DNA of 45,159 bases from Acidobacteriota bacterium (GTDB lineage: Bacteria > Acidobacteriota > Terriglobia > Acidiferrales > UBA7541): the NCBI GenBank assembly GCA_003223325.1, contig QHYS01000075.1, forward strand, positions 1-45,159, read 5' to 3'. The notes beneath the pieces were generated by a model. The model was not told where the DNA came from. It saw only the letters and a list, made by a program, of their open reading frames with translations, and did no database searches. A program made the translations under genes and the position numbers. This document shows positions 43,404-45,159 of this stretch, piece by piece (the first letter of the stretch is position 1; each line of letters opens with the position of its first letter).

Positions 43404-44573
43404 ATGAAGCAGCTAGAGAGAACCAGGATCGCACTAGTCCTCGTGTGCGCGCTATCCCTCGCGGCGGGAGTTGCAATCAGCGCGGCGGCACAAGAGAAAG
43501 AGAAGCCCGCAAAAATTCATGGCCAGGTCTTCGATGTGTCGGGCAATCCGTTCGGTGGCGGGGCCGTGGTCGTGTCCGTACGAAATAGCACTACGGGTCA
43601 AAGCCTGGACTTCCCCGTGGATTCCCAGGGTCGTTATCGCAGCGCCAACCTAGCGGCAGGCACTTACTCGATCGACGTCAAGGTGCAAGGCAAGTCGGCT
43701 TATTCGCAGATTGTGCAGCTCGCGGCCGGGCAGGATACCCAACAGGATTTCAATTTCAAGGAGCTGCAGAACCAGCAGACCGAACAGGCGGCAGAGGCGG
43801 CGAAGAAGAATGAGGAGGCCAAAGCCAAGTTTTCGGCCATGAAGCAGCATTTCGACGCGGGTAACGCGGCTTTGGAACAAGCCAAACAAACGCGGGCCCA
43901 AATGGACAAGATGCCTAAGGCTGAACAAGCGTCCGCGCAGAGCCAGCTCGATCAGACCGACTTGACGGCAGTCGCCGAATATAATGCCGCACTGGAACAA
44001 ACCAATGAAACCGATCCGAATCGCAACATCGTTCTGGCCAGACTAGGCGAGGCCTATGAGGTCGACAACAAATATTCCGATGCTGCAGCCGCCTATGCAA
44101 AGGCCGTCGCGCTGAAGCCGGACCCGAGCTATTACAACAACCTGGGTAATTCGCTGGCCAGGACCGGGAAAATCGATGACGCCTTGACCGCTTACCAGAA
44201 GGCCATCGAACTGGATCCCATGAATACGGCCATGTATTGGCGGAACTTCGCTATTGGGCTTTACAACAGCGGGCGGATCAAAGAATCGGTTGACCCGCTC
44301 AAGAAAGCCACGGGAGCTGATCCAAAGAACGCGCAAGCCTGGTATTTGTTGGGTGCGGCGCTCGTGAATACGATGGACTTCAAGCAAGAGGGAGACAAGA
44401 TGGTGCCCGTATTGCAGCCGGGAACCCAGGAAGCCTATCAAAAAGCGATCGAACTCGATCCGAATGGCTCTTGGGGTGCCCAGGCCAAACAAGGGCTGGA
44501 AGCACTTCAGGCGATGGGTTTGGGAATCGATACCAGGGTAAACACGCGATCAGCCAACCAGAAAAAGAAGTAA
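43404..44573 (+). CDS. secreted protein with carboxypeptidase-regulatory-like domain and TPR repeats
   Basis: The 389-residue protein has a signal peptide (IALVLVCALSLAAGVAISAAA). A beta-sandwich regulatory-like domain follows (KIHGQVFDVSGNPFGGGAVV, YRSANLAAGTYSIDVKVQGK). Next is an Ala/Glu/Lys/Gln-rich coiled stretch (residues about 120-190), then TPR units with classic spacing (NIVLARLGEAYEVDNKYSDA, YYNNLGNSLARTGKIDDALT, AYQKAIELDP). A strong GGGAGGAGG lies upstream of the start. It likely acts as a periplasmic or outer-membrane scaffold; the partner is unknown. This domain pairing is common in Acidobacteria. Confidence 0.88.
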   Translation: MKQLERTRIALVLVCALSLAAGVAISAAAQEKEKPAKIHGQVFDVSGNPFGGGAVVVSVRNSTTGQSLDFPVDSQGRYRSANLAAGTYSIDVKVQGKSAYSQIVQLAAGQDTQQDFNFKELQNQQTEQAAEAAKKNEEAKAKFSAMKQHFDAGNAALEQAKQTRAQMDKMPKAEQASAQSQLDQTDLTAVAEYNAALEQTNETDPNRNIVLARLGEAYEVDNKYSDAAAAYAKAVALKPDPSYYNNLGNSLARTGKIDDALTAYQKAIELDPMNTAMYWRNFAIGLYNSGRIKESVDPLKKATGADPKNAQAWYLLGAALVNTMDFKQEGDKMVPVLQPGTQEAYQKAIELDPNGSWGAQAKQGLEALQAMGLGIDTRVNTRSANQKKK

Positions 44574-44894
44574 AGCGTTCCTGAAACTCCAATTTAGCGC
44601 TTGGCACCCGCGCTTCGGTTCTCATTATGTGTGCGACGAGCGTGAGCTGTGGGTTGCTTGCCTTCTTCTCCACCCGGTTGGAGTCTGGTCGGCTAGGTAG
44701 CTTGGACGCCGTGCTCCTGCTCGGCTTGGCTGGGGCGATCACATTGCTAGAGTACTTGCCTTCGAAGGGCCCGCCTGAAATCCAGTCTCGCAGTCGCGCG
44801 ACGGCTTCTTTTGGAGCTATTGCCCGGCAAGTACTTTTTCGTGTCGCGATCTCTTCGCTATACTCCCTGCCCGGGGTGCAATTGAAAGTGGGAC

Positions 44895-45159
44895 TCAATT
44901 TTGAGCCGCGTGACGGTGAAGACCGCTCCAATAGGCATTCCAGTCGTCGTTGGCGCGTGTCACTCGGAGTGCGAGCATCTTAGCGGCATTATCGATTTTC
45001 CACCACGCACCTGAAGGCTTCAGGCGTGCTTGGATGAGATAACGGTGAGCGCTCTCAACCTCGCCCGAACCCATGGGTAGTCCGGATTGCAGTGCCGTTT
45101 GATAATCGAATTGGCCTGGCCGATTACGGATGTAGCGATGACAAGCACGTACGGGGCCG
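44895..45159 (-). mobile_element. C-terminal part of a DDE transposase (ISKra4-like), cut by the window edge
   Basis: The minus strand is open from 45158 down to TGA at 44895, 87 residues. It reads LPMGSGEVESAHRYLIQARL then PSGAWWKIDNAAKMLALRVT and DDWNAYW. The GSGEVES motif with the final acidic residue, and the HRYLIQ-RLK-GAWW-NA-MLALR series, match the C-terminus of ISKra4-type transposases. The rest lies outside the window. The left end of the element is probably within 44574-44894, where I see no gene and no repeat I can define. Confidence 0.7.

Noticed and set aside
44627-44983. A 118-residue plus-strand frame with two hydrophobic stretches
   Set aside because: It runs antisense into the transposase C-terminus, has no ribosome-binding site, and its second half is clearly the shadow of the transposase.
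1-45159. CRISPR array, rRNA, or tandem repeat array
   Set aside because: No regularly spaced direct repeats and no rRNA-like sequence were seen on either strand.

Overview
The window looks like chromosomal DNA of a Gram-negative acidobacterium. It is GC-rich, has lipopolysaccharide export genes, and carries several families typical of that phylum: a secreted VWFA-related protein, a RodZ-like HTH membrane protein, a serine/threonine kinase beginning 'LGPYEI', and haloperoxidase-, amidase- and DUF4440-type genes. This assignment rests on protein resemblance only; there is no rRNA in the window.

Layout. 1-1063: an atypical tRNA-Glu(UUC), a small conserved protein and a heavily frameshifted FecR-like pseudogene. 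1064-9108: TIGR01777 epimerase, MoaD-MoaE fusion, secreted VWFA protein, SuhB phosphatase, metallophosphoesterase, HEAT-like protein, RodZ-like protein and a GAF-GGDEF diguanylate cyclase. 9416-23062: a long co-directional core block (giant LptC/LptA-like protein, lptB, rpoN, rapZ, msbA-like, yicC, gmk, rpoZ, coaBC, uracil-DNA glycosylase, priA). It links lipid A/LPS export with envelope-stress and nucleotide housekeeping. Two of its genes are broken: msbA lacks about 60 nt, including the Q-loop, and the glycosylase lacks one base. 23072-26518 (minus strand): M50 site-2 protease, HU-like protein, a response regulator whose output is a zinc ribbon, and a stand-alone copy of that ribbon. 26644-29051 (minus strand): a two-gene operon for periplasmic alcohol oxidation, a di-haem cytochrome c and a PQQ dehydrogenase with the Asp-Tyr-Asp signature of lanthanide enzymes.

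29.4-36.0 kb is an accessory gene graveyard ending at tRNA-Asn(GUU). It holds a kinase N-terminal stub, a lipocalin-like fragment, an intact secreted HbpS/GlcG-like protein, a DUF4440 remnant, a broken amidase, the tail of a tyrosine recombinase, a small membrane protein, a frameshifted vanadium-haloperoxidase/PAP2-like gene, and three co-directional genes ending in a kinase that lacks its catalytic loop and runs into the tRNA.

36.1-44.6 kb returns to core genes: rhodanese and DNA polymerase I (minus strand), DinG-type helicase, the preQ0 genes queD, queE and queC with a small membrane protein between the first two, and a secreted TPR protein. The right edge holds the C-terminal part of a DDE transposase (ISKra4-like).

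The most notable observations are the REC-zinc-ribbon regulator with its free-standing paralogue, the lanthanide-type dehydrogenase/cytochrome pair, the split msbA, and the tRNA-linked graveyard with its kinase cluster. Frameshifts in otherwise core genes could be assembly errors, and read-level checking is needed before calling them biological.
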